Source: Curtobacterium sp. MCLR17_032 (GTDB lineage: Bacteria > Actinomycetota > Actinomycetes > Actinomycetales > Microbacteriaceae). Taken from it: a DNA stretch of 64,000 nt. The position numbers and the translations under genes are program-made. The number at the start of each line of letters is the position of its first letter. The stretch's first letter is position 1. Under the pieces are notes generated by a model. It ran no database searches. It was not told where the DNA came from and saw only the letters and a program-made list of their open reading frames with translations. Shown here one piece after another: positions 44,201 through 52,634 of this stretch. The DNA is taken from contig NZ_CP126268.1 in NCBI RefSeq assembly GCF_003234795.2, forward strand, positions 1,488,001-1,552,000, written 5' to 3'.

Positions 44201-44932
44201 CGGACCAGTACGCCCCCGGACTGCTGTCGACCCTGGCGAGTCCCTCCTTGTTCGGTGAGCCCCGACTCGTCCGGGTCACGAACGTCGAGAAGTGCACCGA
44301 CGCCTTCATCACCGAGACGATCTCCTACCTGCAGAACCCGGCCGACGACGTCACCCTGGTGCTCCGGCACGGCGGGGGAGTCCGGGGCAAGAAGCTCCTC
44401 GACACCATCCGCAGCGGGGTCGGCGGCGGCATCGAGGTGCAGTGCGACGAGATCAAGCGCGACACCGACCGGATCGACTTCGTCAACGCCGAGTTCCGCG
44501 CTGCCCGACGGAAGATCGCCCCCTCCGCCGTGCGCACCCTCGTGGCCGCCTTCGCCGACGACCTGGCCGAACTCGCCGCAGCGTGCCGACAGCTCCTCGC
44601 CGACGAGGCTGCTGAGATCACCGACCGCACCGTCGACAAGTACTACGGCGGCCGCGTCGAGACGAACGCGTTCAAGGTCGCTGACATCGCCCTGGCCGGA
44701 CGATCCGCGCCGGCCATCGTCGAGCTCCGGCACGCCCTGGCGACGGGCGAGGCCCCGGTGCCGATCGTCGCCGCGTTCGCGAGCAAGATCCGCACGATGG
44801 CGAAGGTCAGTTCCTTCCGCGGGTCGAGCGGCCAGGCGGCCTCGGCGCTCGGCATGGCGCCGTGGCAGGTACAGCGAGCCCAGCGCGACGTCGCCGGCTG
44901 GAGCGAAGCGGGCCTCGCGAACGCCATCATGA
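41258..44932 (+). CDS. comEC: ComEC/Rec2 family DNA-uptake protein with abnormal, run-on C-terminus
   Basis: The frame encodes 1224 aa, whereas typical ComEC is about 750-850. Residues 1-790 look normal: hydrophobic helices, the competence domain (RGLAIGDRSGLD, LTAVSGSNCAVLV) and a metallo-beta-lactamase-like domain (MCDVGQGDATLL, LVDTGDD, LTHFDRDHVGA, VAHHGSADQDPEL). The usual end is near RTDRSGTIVVRGG at about 43630. After that the frame crosses a 36-bp repeat array and stays open without a stop through 916 bp of holA in another frame. The distal ~400 residues are Ser/Arg/Pro-rich antiphase translation and are unlikely to be functional. GTG overlaps comEA by 4 bp. Confidence 0.8.
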   Translation: MSAPAALGATPMPTPTQTVSGAALGGALRPSLADLRLAGPTAVTWIVVAVLVGEPDALGPVAASAAVVGLASLVVLLRPGPSVPVRAVAALVLTTALLVALTAAAVAAGQEHRLPSIVRQTAGHSLEARVRLDRDLAPGDRSVVGTIEAVVGRASRSDGLRVPVRLVPALDEPRRAVLAAGTVVSVRGQLQSDEPGSTTSVVLFARGAVATRAGPTGVLGASSDARAAFVAVTADLPEPGGPLLRGLAIGDRSGLDAETEQAMETSALTHLTAVSGSNCAVLVGLVVLLGRVTGAPRVLRAAAAVVVLLGFVVLVRPDPSITRATVMAIVVLVVHLSGRPVRGVPLIALAAVGMLVADPWVARSFAFALSVLATVGIVVLAAPLTDLLARWVWTPVAAAVAIPIAAQVACWPVTIPLAPALPTYAVPANLLAEVLAPVATVVGLVACLLAPLWPAGAGLLATVGWVPAAGIGLIAHGAAGLPVASAPWPSGPGGVVAAGVVSAALAVGVLVRARLRRLLSGVAVLTVIVGIGSVAVPAVVVRGSVPTGWTIAMCDVGQGDATLLRSAGRTALVDTGDDDARLTACLALLGVDRIDLLVLTHFDRDHVGAVASVATRVETALVGPVGRTADDRVVGDLRSAGVDVRQAADRTTGLLGDLRWQVLWPPEGDERAGNAASLVLRVDPAPERPCPGCVSAVLLGDLGEDAQRRLSRSAPPEALAPVDVVKVAHHGSADQDPELYRVLGARVGLIGVGADNDYGHPTPSALEMLAAAGTMPYRTDRSGTIVVRGGSDAGDGGDAGAAAGGSAVGGDGRRPVEVWTERGIGASAAAWTGRDSGASAAARRTRDAGGLGCCPRWVATVASAALRMGRGGGASAAAGRTRDAGASAAARRIGATPTGTAPPMHGPGRRRRPAPPEGPACPPRSPHAPQRRSTRSRGRRSARPRSSWSPAPRRSWRSGRSACSATCSSARTRRSRCTTSRRTSTPPDCCRPWRVPPCSVSPDSSGSRTSRSAPTPSSPRRSPTCRTRPTTSPWCSGTAGESGARSSSTPSAAGSAAASRCSATRSSATPTGSTSSTPSSALPDGRSPPPPCAPSWPPSPTTWPNSPQRADSSSPTRLLRSPTAPSTSTTAAASRRTRSRSLTSPWPDDPRRPSSSSGTPWRRARPRCRSSPRSRARSARWRRSVPSAGRAARRPRRSAWRRGRYSEPSATSPAGAKRASRTPS
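43729..43945. repeat. degenerate 36-bp tandem array at the comEC 3' end
   Basis: Six copies of a unit built on GGCGTCGGCTGCCGCCCG. The shared TCGGCTG word starts at 43736, 43772, 43809, 43844, 43880 and 43916, i.e. steps of 36, 37, 35, 36 and 36. In the comEC frame the unit encodes 12 residues beginning GASAAA. The +1 and -1 steps put the third copy out of phase and then restore it. The array carries the candidate holA -10 box. Confidence 0.85.
43930..43935 (+). promoter_or_regulatory. putative -10 box (TAGGAT) for holA inside the repeat array
   Basis: TAGGAT lies at the end of the last 36-bp repeat, 81 bp upstream of holA. It would give a leader containing the GGAAGG ribosome site. Confidence 0.4.
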
Positions 44933-45036
44933 GCATCGCGACCGCCGACGCCGCGGTGAAGGGCGGATCCCGCGACGCCCACTTCGCGCTCGAGGTGATG
45001 GTCCGCACCATCGCCCGACGCGGCGAGGAGCGCTGA
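44017..45036 (+). CDS. holA: DNA polymerase III subunit delta
   Basis: HolA, 339 aa, the clamp-loader subunit that opens the beta sliding clamp. PAPVVLVTGAETFLAERSIGMLRDLL near 23-48 (core VLVTGAETFLAE) is the family N-terminus. The clamp-contact region SPSLFGEPRLVRVTNVEKC and the helical collar (ELAAACRQLLADEA, FKVADIALAGRSAPAIVELRHAL) follow. GGAAGG precedes the ATG by 6 nt. Codon usage and similarity clearly favour this frame over the comEC frame that overlaps it. Synteny comEC-holA-rpsT is standard in Actinobacteria. Confidence 0.95.
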   Translation: MPAKKPARAAAKIDQIPWSAIRPAPVVLVTGAETFLAERSIGMLRDLLVGEDPALEVHDLEADQYAPGLLSTLASPSLFGEPRLVRVTNVEKCTDAFITETISYLQNPADDVTLVLRHGGGVRGKKLLDTIRSGVGGGIEVQCDEIKRDTDRIDFVNAEFRAARRKIAPSAVRTLVAAFADDLAELAAACRQLLADEAAEITDRTVDKYYGGRVETNAFKVADIALAGRSAPAIVELRHALATGEAPVPIVAAFASKIRTMAKVSSFRGSSGQAASALGMAPWQVQRAQRDVAGWSEAGLANAIMSIATADAAVKGGSRDAHFALEVMVRTIARRGEER

Positions 45037-45090
45037 CCGGCACCGAGCCTCCCGGCCGTCGGCGGAGCGGCCCCGCCCACCCTGCTGCCG

Positions 45091-45513
45091 GCGCCCGCCG
45101 GCCCCGCGTGGTGCCGATCGGCTGCGCCCAACCGGATCCCGCTCGAACCGCGGCATCCCGTGGTTCGGGGTGGTTGCTGTTGCGCGCAGCCGAACGGAAC
45201 CGGCCTGAGCGCGGCTCGCACCCGGGGTAGCGGGGGCGGCCGGGGCGCCCGCCGGCACCGCGTGGTGCCGATCGGCTACGCCCAACCGGATCCCGCTCGA
45301 ACCGCGGCATCCCGTGGTTCGGAGTGGTTGCGGTTGGGCGCAGCCGAACGGCACCGGCCTGAGCGCGGCTCGCGCCCGGGGCAGCGGGGGCGGCCGGGGC
45401 GCCCGCCGGCGCCGCGTGGTGCCGATCGGCTGCGCCCAACCGGATCCCGCTCGAACCGCGGCATCCCGTGGTTCGGGGTGGTTGCTGTTGGGCGCAGCCG
45501 AACGGAACCGGCC
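45091..45513. repeat. 154-bp tandem repeat, 2.7 copies, with nested palindromes
   Basis: Units begin at 45091, 45245 and 45399 (period exactly 154). The third breaks off at 45513. Copies differ at a handful of positions. Each holds an outer dyad CGGCTGCGCCCAAC...GTTGGGCGCAGCCG (perfect in the third copy, 45427-45440 with 45487-45500). Inside it is an inner dyad CGAACCGCGG/CCGTGGTTCG. Each unit could therefore form a two-tier hairpin or cruciform, like an extragenic palindrome. Confidence 0.93.
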
Positions 45514-45560
45514 GCGGCGTCGGCGCCGCACCCGCCCCCGCGGCCCCGCCCCCGGGAACG

Positions 45561-45595
45561 ACGAAGGCCCCGCACCATCGGTACGGGGCCTTCGT
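45561..45595 (-). terminator. terminator of rpsT (usable from both sides)
   Basis: A perfect 12-bp stem, ACGAAGGCCCCG (45561-45572) with CGGGGCCTTCGT (45584-45595), and an 11-nt loop, 34 bp past the rpsT stop. Confidence 0.9.
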
Positions 45596-45629
45596 CAGCG
45601 CCTCAGAACTGAGGCAGCAGGTCGAGGAC

Positions 45630-45890
45630 TCAGAGAGCCGAGACCTTCTTCGCGATGGCCGACTTGCGGTTCGCGGCCTGGTTCTTGTGGATGACACCCT
45701 TGCTCACGGCCTTGTCGAGCTTCTTCGCCGCGAGCGACAGGGCGGCAACGGCCTTGTCCTTGTCGCCCGTGGCGATCGCCTCGTTGGTGTGGCGGATGTA
45801 CGTCTTGAGCTCCGACTTGTACGCCTTGTTGCGGTCGGTGGCCTTCTGGTTGGTCTTGATGCGCTTGAGCTGCGACTTGATGTTCGCCAT
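45630..45890 (-). CDS. rpsT: 30S ribosomal protein S20
   Basis: S20, 86 aa, binds 16S rRNA early in small-subunit assembly. The start [17 protein letters not shown] and the [42 protein letters not shown] segments (core [15 protein letters not shown]) are classical. AGGAG lies 9 nt before the ATG at 45890. The frame is open upstream for another 37 codons, but those lack family similarity and are leader. A hairpin terminator follows. Confidence 0.98.
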   Translation of the reverse strand: MANIKSQLKRIKTNQKATDRNKAYKSELKTYIRHTNEAIATGDKDKAVAALSLAAKKLDKAVSKGVIHKNQAANRKSAIAKKVSAL

Positions 45891-46081
45891 GCGTGTTGCT
45901 CCTGGTTTCGTCTCGGACGGGTGGTTGCGATCCCGGGTAGAGGGGCCCTTCGTCGCATCGCGTTCCACCCGTGGGCGACGGAACGCGTAAGCCAGCGACA
46001 AACGTTACCAGGCCGACCCGTCCGGACCAAAGCCCGACACGGTCAGCGTGGCGCCGAGTCCGGTGCCTGAACACGAGCGGA

Positions 46082-46087
46082 TACGGT
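46082..46087 (+). promoter_or_regulatory. putative -10 box (TACGGT) for the aminotransferase
   Basis: TACGGT ends 6 nt before the ATG at 46094, with no ribosome-binding sequence between. Confidence 0.5.
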
Positions 46088-46093
46088 GTCGAC

Positions 46094-47335
46094 ATGCCGT
46101 CCCTCGCACCCCGCATCGACACCGTCCCGCCGTCGGGCATCCGCCGGGTGTTCGAACAGGCAGCCCTGCTCGACGACGTGACGATGCTCGTGATCGGCGA
46201 GCCGGACGTCCCGGTCGCGAAGCACATCGGTGACGCCGCACGTCGCGCGTGGGCCGAGGACCGCACCGACTACGGGCCGAACGGCGGCATCCCGCAGCTG
46301 CGGCACGCGATCCAGGACAAGCTCCGTCGCGAGAACCGCGTCGAGGCGGACCTCGAGCAGATCTGGGTCACGGTGGGCGCGACCCAGGCGCTGTTCACCG
46401 CGATGACGCTCGTGCTCTCGCCCGGCGACGAGGTCCTGGTGCCGGACCCCGGCTACACGACCTTCACGATGAACGCCCACATCATCGGTGCGGACCCGGT
46501 GCCGTACCAGCTGTCGCCGGCGCACGGGTTCGAGCCCGACCTCGCGGCCCTGGAGGCGCGGATCACCGACCGCACGCGCGCCATCATCGTGAACTCCCCG
46601 TCCAACCCCCTCGGCACCGTCTTCGGCGAGCAGACGCTGCGGGACCTGTTGGCGCTCGCGAAGCGCCACGACCTGTGGGTGATCAGCGACGAGGTCTACG
46701 AGTACTTCACCTACGGCACCCGGCACGTCAGCCTGGCGTCCCTCGACGAGGACGACCGGGTCTTCTCGGCGTTCTCCTTGAGCAAGACGTACGCGATGAC
46801 CGGGGTGCGGGTCGGCTACCTCGTCACGCCGAAGGGCCTCGGCCCGACGATGCGGACCGTGCAGGAGTCGATCATCAGCTGCGTCGCGGAGCCCGACCAG
46901 TGGGCGGCCCTCGCGGCGATCGTCGGCGACCACTCGTCGGTGCAGGACGCCCGCGAGCACTACCGCGAGAACCTCGAGATCGCAACCGGGGTACTGGACG
47001 CCGCCGGCATCCGCTACAACGACCCACAGGGCGCGTTCTACCTGTGGATCGACGTCTCGCACGCCACCCAGGGTGACGTCGCCGAGTGGGCCCTGGCGTT
47101 CCTCCAGCGCGAACGGGTGGCGGTCGCGCCGGGCAGTGCGTTCGGCCGGACCGGTGAGGGCTGGATCCGGGTCTGCCTGGCGGCGTCGGCCGAGGACCTG
47201 CGTCACGGACTCGGCGCGCTGCCGGTCCCCACCGCCGGAACCCACGCGACGGACGCCCCAGCGACGGACGCCCGAGCGACCGACGCCCGAGCGACGGACG
47301 CCCCAGCGACCGACGCCCCGGCGACAGGCGCCTGA
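46094..47335 (+). CDS. PLP-dependent class I/II aminotransferase
   Basis: A 413-aa fold-type I aminotransferase. Motifs: [15 protein letters not shown] near 56-70, [33 protein letters not shown] (PLP Asn), [10 protein letters not shown] (PLP Asp and Tyr), and [16 protein letters not shown] with the Schiff-base Lys. It resembles aspartate/aromatic aminotransferases that also act in methionine or lysine salvage; substrate unassigned. The final ~30 residues are five-residue [10 protein letters not shown] repeats encoded by six 15-bp units that run into the stop codon. Without them the length is normal. Divergent from rpsT. Confidence 0.9.
   Translation: MPSLAPRIDTVPPSGIRRVFEQAALLDDVTMLVIGEPDVPVAKHIGDAARRAWAEDRTDYGPNGGIPQLRHAIQDKLRRENRVEADLEQIWVTVGATQALFTAMTLVLSPGDEVLVPDPGYTTFTMNAHIIGADPVPYQLSPAHGFEPDLAALEARITDRTRAIIVNSPSNPLGTVFGEQTLRDLLALAKRHDLWVISDEVYEYFTYGTRHVSLASLDEDDRVFSAFSLSKTYAMTGVRVGYLVTPKGLGPTMRTVQESIISCVAEPDQWAALAAIVGDHSSVQDAREHYRENLEIATGVLDAAGIRYNDPQGAFYLWIDVSHATQGDVAEWALAFLQRERVAVAPGSAFGRTGEGWIRVCLAASAEDLRHGLGALPVPTAGTHATDAPATDARATDARATDAPATDAPATGA
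47246..47335. repeat. 6 x 15-bp tandem repeat ending at the aminotransferase stop
   Basis: Units of GCGACSGACGCCCCA type start at 47246, 47261, 47276, 47291, 47306 and 47321. The sixth has decayed and supplies the TGA. Each whole unit encodes ATDAP or ATDAR. Confidence 0.93.
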
Positions 47336-47380
47336 CCAGGGTCCGCCCGCCCGGTGCGCGCCGCCGAGGCGTGAGCATGG

Positions 47381-47386
47381 GACAAT
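47381..47386 (+). promoter_or_regulatory. candidate -10 box (GACAAT) for lepA
   Basis: GACAAT lies 31 bp before the lepA GTG and would give a short leader containing the GAGG ribosome site. Confidence 0.3.
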
Positions 47387-47417
47387 CGACGGACCGTCCG
47401 ACCCACCCCGAGGAACC

Positions 47418-49261
<1,844 letters not shown>

Positions 49262-49265
<4 letters not shown>

Positions 49266-49909
49266 GCCGCGGACACCAGCACCGCACGGCGCTGACCTAC
49301 GGTGCCGTCGGGGCGACGCAGGCGTCGGACCTGATGACCTACCCGCCGGAGGGCTTCGTGCCCGCCGAGTCCCGCGCACGCATCGGGCACGGCGACCAGC
49401 GGTTCGAGACCGCCGTCATGCAGGCGCTCACCTGGCAGATCCAGGAGCGCAGCGGCATGGGCGTGCACGTCGAGGACACGCCCGAGGACGACGAGGTCCG
49501 CTACAACCCGGTGACCTTCGACGAGCAGGGCGTCCCGATCGCGCCGGCTTCGATCGGCACGCCCCGGGTCGAGAAGACCACGCCCGACGGCACCCCGCTC
49601 ATCACGGCGGGCACCACGGCGACGCTGACGATGCACGCCTTCGGGCAGACGGTGCAGGCACCGGTCCGGGTCGTCGCGATCATCGACGAGCGCGACCGCA
49701 AGGGCTTCGCGTACGGCACGCTCGACGGCCACCCGCTCTCGGGCGAGGAGTCATTCGTCGTCGAGCGCACGCCGGACGGCTCGGTCTGGCTGCAGGTCCG
49801 CCAGTTCTCGCAGCCAGCCAGTCGCAAGTGGCGCTTCGTCGCGCCGTTGCTGCGCCGCCAGCAGCGGGTGATGGCGGAGAAGTACCTCGCCGCCCTGCGC
49901 GGCGACTGA
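49262..49909 (+). CDS. DUF1990 family protein
   Basis: A 215-aa protein, apparently cytoplasmic. [10 protein letters not shown] near 11-20, [59 protein letters not shown] (core [16 protein letters not shown]) and [17 protein letters not shown] match the DUF1990 family, whose function is unknown. It is translationally coupled to lepA through a 4-bp GTGA overlap, so it is made with EF4, but a functional link is unproven. It ends before the 19-bp repeat array. Confidence 0.85.
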
Positions 49910-49970
49910 CCCGACGGCGTGACCGGTCCCGGTGACCGGTCACGTGCCTCCCGGCCTGGAGGCCCGCCCC

Positions 49971-50065
49971 GCGCCCGTCAGGCAGCCGCGCGCCCGTCAG
50001 GCAGCCGCGCGCCCATCAGGCAGCCCCGGGCCCGTCAGGCAGCCCCGGGCCCGTCAGGCAGCCCC
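49971..50065. repeat. 5 x 19-bp tandem repeat in a convergent gap
   Basis: Five units of GCGCCCGTCAGGCAGCCGC type start at 49971, 49990, 50009, 50028 and 50047. The last two begin GGG and end CCCC. A partial sixth unit follows to about 50072. It fills most of the 172-bp space between the DUF1990 and HAD genes, where no other terminator is seen. Confidence 0.93.
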
Positions 50066-50081
50066 GCGCCCGCCGGCCTGC

Positions 50082-50783
50082 TCAACCGAGCGGCGCCAGC
50101 CCCGCGATCGCCTCCTCGATGAGTCCCGCGTCCTGGACGCAGTCCCGCGCGACGGCCACGGCGCTCGTCGCCCGCAGCGCCGCCACGTCGTACGCGCCGG
50201 TCGCGACCGCGACGAACGGGATCCCCACCGCGTCGGCGGCCTCGCCGTCCCGCGGGGTGTCGCCGACGATGACCGCCCGGGATCCGGACAGCGCCGCAGC
50301 CGCGACGGCGGTGACGCCGGCCCGCTCGACCTCGGTGTCCCCGAAGTACGAGTGCTCCCAGTCGAAGACGTCCACGTCGAAGCCGGCGCCGAGCAGCTTG
50401 ACGCGGGCGCGGTAGGCGGAGTTGCCGGTCAGCAGGCCGTTCCGCCACCCGAGGTCGGCGAAGCGCCGGACCAGTGCGAGGGCACCCGGGGCGGGGGTGC
50501 GGCGGTCGCCGGACCGGTGCCGTTCCTCGGACAGGTCGCGGAGGTGGCCGCTGACGGTCGGGACCAGGCCGTCGTCGAGCCGGTGGGCGCGGACGTGCTC
50601 GACGATGATGCCGGCGTCGGTCCGACCGTGCTGGTGACCGACGAGCTGCGGGAGGTCGCGGCCGAGCGCCCGTTCGAGCGCCAGGTGGTACAGGTTCCCC
50701 GGAGACGCGGCGTTGCGCACGAGGGTGCCGTCGATGTCCCAGAGGACCGTGGTGGTGACCGGCTGGTGCTCCATGCCGTCCAT
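50082..50783 (-). CDS. HAD family hydrolase (phosphatase)
   Basis: A 233-aa HAD-superfamily phosphatase, similar to phosphoglycolate/pyrophosphatase-like members. Motif I is VLWDIDGTLV with the nucleophile Asp. The cap domain covers about 25-100. NGLLTGNSAYRARVK is motif II, and VIVGDTPRDGEAADAVGIPFVAVATG supplies motifs III/IV (core GDTPRDGEAA). The start ATG at 50783 is favoured by a CATTGT box 8 nt upstream; ATG at 50774 is the alternative. Frames extend further 5' into hemW but would cover its promoter. Substrate unknown. Confidence 0.85.
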   Translation of the reverse strand: MDGMEHQPVTTTVLWDIDGTLVRNAASPGNLYHLALERALGRDLPQLVGHQHGRTDAGIIVEHVRAHRLDDGLVPTVSGHLRDLSEERHRSGDRRTPAPGALALVRRFADLGWRNGLLTGNSAYRARVKLLGAGFDVDVFDWEHSYFGDTEVERAGVTAVAAAALSGSRAVIVGDTPRDGEAADAVGIPFVAVATGAYDVAALRATSAVAVARDCVQDAGLIEEAIAGLAPLG

Positions 50784-50790
50784 GATGACG

Positions 50791-50796
50791 GACAAT
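50791..50796 (+). promoter_or_regulatory. candidate -10 box (GACAAT) for hemW, overlapping that of the HAD gene
   Basis: GACAAT ends 7 nt before the hemW ATG at 50804. Its complement lies within the candidate minus-strand box (CATTGT) of the divergent HAD gene. Only 20 bp separate the two start codons. Confidence 0.4.
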
Positions 50797-50803
50797 GGTC
50801 TCC

Positions 50804-52021
50804 ATGCCGAGTGCTCTCCCGATCGCCGATCCCGCTCCGTCGGACGGACTGGTCGCACCGGCACCCGGAGCGGGCGACGTCCCGTTCGGCGTCTACGTGC
50901 ACGTGCCCTTCTGCCGGGTGCGCTGCGGCTACTGCGACTTCAACACGTACACGGCGTCCGAGCTGCGCGGGGTCCGGCGTGACGACTACGCCGGCCACGC
51001 CCTGCGGGAGATCGCGTTCGCCGACCAGGTGCTCGAGCGCTCCGGCGTCCCGCGCCGCCCCGTGTCGACCGTGTTCTTCGGCGGCGGCACCCCGACGATG
51101 CTGCCGGCGTCCGACCTGGCGATGATCCTCCGGGCGATCGACGACACCTGGGGGATCCTGCCCGGGGCCGAGGTCACGACCGAGGCGAACCCGGACTCCG
51201 TCGACGCGGACTCGATCGCGACGCTGCAGCGTGCCGGTTTCACGCGGATGAGCTACGGCATGCAGTCCGCGGTGCCGCACGTCCTCGCGACCCTCGACCG
51301 CACCCACGACCCCGAGCGGGTGCCGGTCGTGGTGGACCTGGCGAAGCAGCAGGGCCTCGACGTCAGCCTGGACCTCATCTACTCGACGCCGGGCGAGTCG
51401 CTCGACGACTGGCGCACCTCGCTCGACGCGGCGATCGCCTGCGCCCCGGACCACGTGTCCGCGTACTCGCTCATCGTCGAGGACGGCACCGCGATGGGTC
51501 GTGCCGTGTCCCGCGGTGAGCTGCCGGCGCCGGACGACGACCTGGCCGCCGACATGTACGAGCTCGCCGACCAGGTCCTCGGCGACGCCGGGTACGACTG
51601 GTACGAGGTCTCGAACTGGTCGCGCGGCCCCGAGCACGCCAGTCGGCACAACCTGTCCTACTGGAAGGGCCACGACTGGTGGGGCATCGGCCCGGGCGCG
51701 CACTCCGCCGTCGCCGGCACTCGCTGGTGGAACGTCAAGCACCCGGCCGCCTACGCGGGCAAGGTGCTGCAGGACGTGTCCCCGGCCGCCGGCCGCGAGA
51801 CCCTGGACGACGAGACGCGCTACGTGGAGCGGGTCCTGCTCGCGGCGCGGGTCCGCGGTGAGCTGCGGGTCGACGAGCTCCGCCAGGAGGCCCGTGGTCG
51901 CGTCGCCGGCCTCATCGCACGTGGTCTCGTGGACGGCCGGGCGGCGCTCGGGGGGACGCTGGAGCTGACGCTGTCGGGCCGCCTGCTCGCCGACGCCGTG
52001 GTGCGGGACCTGCTCGACTGA
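50804..52021 (+). CDS. hemW: heme chaperone HemW (radical SAM)
   Basis: HemW, 405 aa, a radical-SAM protein that carries heme to acceptors such as respiratory enzymes; older annotations call it oxygen-independent coproporphyrinogen III oxidase. The [4Fe-4S] triad is C37-X3-C41-X2-C44 in PFCRVRCGYCDF. FFGGGTPTMLP is the SAM-binding GGE-like motif. Further HemW marks are MSYGMQS, DLIYSTPGES and WWGIGPGAHS. The short ATG at 50804 is preferred to 50795 because of the -10 spacing. Cytochrome bd and aa3 genes in the same window are plausible beneficiaries. Confidence 0.94.
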   Translation: MPSALPIADPAPSDGLVAPAPGAGDVPFGVYVHVPFCRVRCGYCDFNTYTASELRGVRRDDYAGHALREIAFADQVLERSGVPRRPVSTVFFGGGTPTMLPASDLAMILRAIDDTWGILPGAEVTTEANPDSVDADSIATLQRAGFTRMSYGMQSAVPHVLATLDRTHDPERVPVVVDLAKQQGLDVSLDLIYSTPGESLDDWRTSLDAAIACAPDHVSAYSLIVEDGTAMGRAVSRGELPAPDDDLAADMYELADQVLGDAGYDWYEVSNWSRGPEHASRHNLSYWKGHDWWGIGPGAHSAVAGTRWWNVKHPAAYAGKVLQDVSPAAGRETLDDETRYVERVLLAARVRGELRVDELRQEARGRVAGLIARGLVDGRAALGGTLELTLSGRLLADAVVRDLLD

Positions 52022-52064
52022 GCGGACGGGGAGCGCTGCACGTGCTCCCTACTGCACGTGCTTC

Positions 52065-52514
52065 CTACCGCTTGATGAACTCGATCGAGAGCGGGTAGCG
52101 GTAGAACTGCCCCTGGTTCGCCGCGAGGGCGGCCAGGACGCCGAACACGATCGACACGATCCCGGTGGCCGCGATGACCAGGATCCCGATGCCGAGCACC
52201 GAGGTCAGGACGCCGGCGAAGTAGGCGATCGCCATCGTGATGTGGAAGTTCAGCGCCGCACGAGTGTGCTCGCGGACGAAGTTCCCGCGGTCGCGCAGGA
52301 CGAAGTAGGCGATGACCGGCACCAGGACGTTGGAGAAGATCCCGCCGACGTGCGTCAGCGTCGCCCAGAGGCGCTGGTCCTCGGGGCTCATCGGCTGCGG
52401 GGGTCGGTAGCCGGACGGGTACTGGTCCCCGGGCTGCTTTCCGCCGCTGTACTGCCCACCGGGGTACTGGCCTCCCGGGTACTGCCCACCGCCGGGTCCG
52501 TGTCCGTCGCTCAT
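52065..52514 (-). CDS. DUF4870 domain-containing membrane protein
   Basis: A 149-aa protein. Residues 1-45 are a Gly/Tyr/Gln/Pro-rich tail with YPGGQ repeats. The DUF4870 region begins at PEDQRLWATLTHVGGIFS. Helices follow at about 55-75, 87-105 and 107-133, with RDRGNFVREHTRAALNFHITM between the first two (core VREHTRAALNFH). Function is unknown. The ATG at 52514 has a TACGCT box ending 6 nt upstream on the minus strand. It is divergent from hrcA; a short GCACGTGC-containing direct repeat lies just past its 3' end (52036-52068). Confidence 0.88.
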   Translation of the reverse strand: MSDGHGPGGGQYPGGQYPGGQYSGGKQPGDQYPSGYRPPQPMSPEDQRLWATLTHVGGIFSNVLVPVIAYFVLRDRGNFVREHTRAALNFHITMAIAYFAGVLTSVLGIGILVIAATGIVSIVFGVLAALAANQGQFYRYPLSIEFIKR

Positions 52515-52520
52515 GCCCGC

Positions 52521-52526
52521 AGCGTA
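52521..52526 (-). promoter_or_regulatory. putative -10 box (TACGCT) for the DUF4870 gene
   Basis: Minus-strand TACGCT ends 6 nt before the ATG at 52514, again leaving no room for a ribosome-binding site. Confidence 0.45.
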
Positions 52527-52570
52527 CCGAGACGCCCGTGGAGAAGTCCCGTCTCGTCGGCGGTCGGGCG

Positions 52571-52602
52571 TAGGATCAGCACTCGGCAGGTGAGAGTGCC
52601 AG
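52571..52602 (+). promoter_or_regulatory. hrcA promoter -10 (TAGGAT) with overlapping CIRCE operator
   Basis: TCAGCACTC-N9-GAGTGCCAG (52576-52602) matches the CIRCE consensus TTAGCACTC-N9-GAGTGCTAA at 8 of 9 and 7 of 9 arm positions with the exact 9-nt spacer. TAGGAT (52571-52576) abuts its left arm, so HrcA bound here would cover the transcription start. This implies heat-shock autoregulation of the operon. Confidence 0.85.
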
Positions 52603-52634
52603 CGGGTACGGATCGACACGAGCGGAGGGAACCG

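Larger units (their letters stand above)
45037..45629. other. 593-bp non-coding repeat-bearing region, holA to rpsT
   Basis: The region contains the 154-bp tandem repeat (45091-45513), a GC-rich stretch, and the terminator at 45561-45595. Open frames here are repetitive Arg/Gly/Pro-rich shadows on both strands and give no recognisable protein. Confidence 0.8.

Noticed and set aside
43630-44932. Programmed frameshift or a genuine long ComEC tail
   Set aside because: No slippery heptamer with a downstream structure was apparent, and the tail is antiphase holA sequence. Loss of the stop by repeat change or error is simpler.
45091-45513. CRISPR-like array in the holA-rpsT gap
   Set aside because: The copies are contiguous 154-bp units without unique spacers, and no cas gene is present.
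49971-50065. 19-bp units as a CRISPR array or attachment-site cluster
   Set aside because: The units abut with no spacers, and no integrase or phage gene is near.
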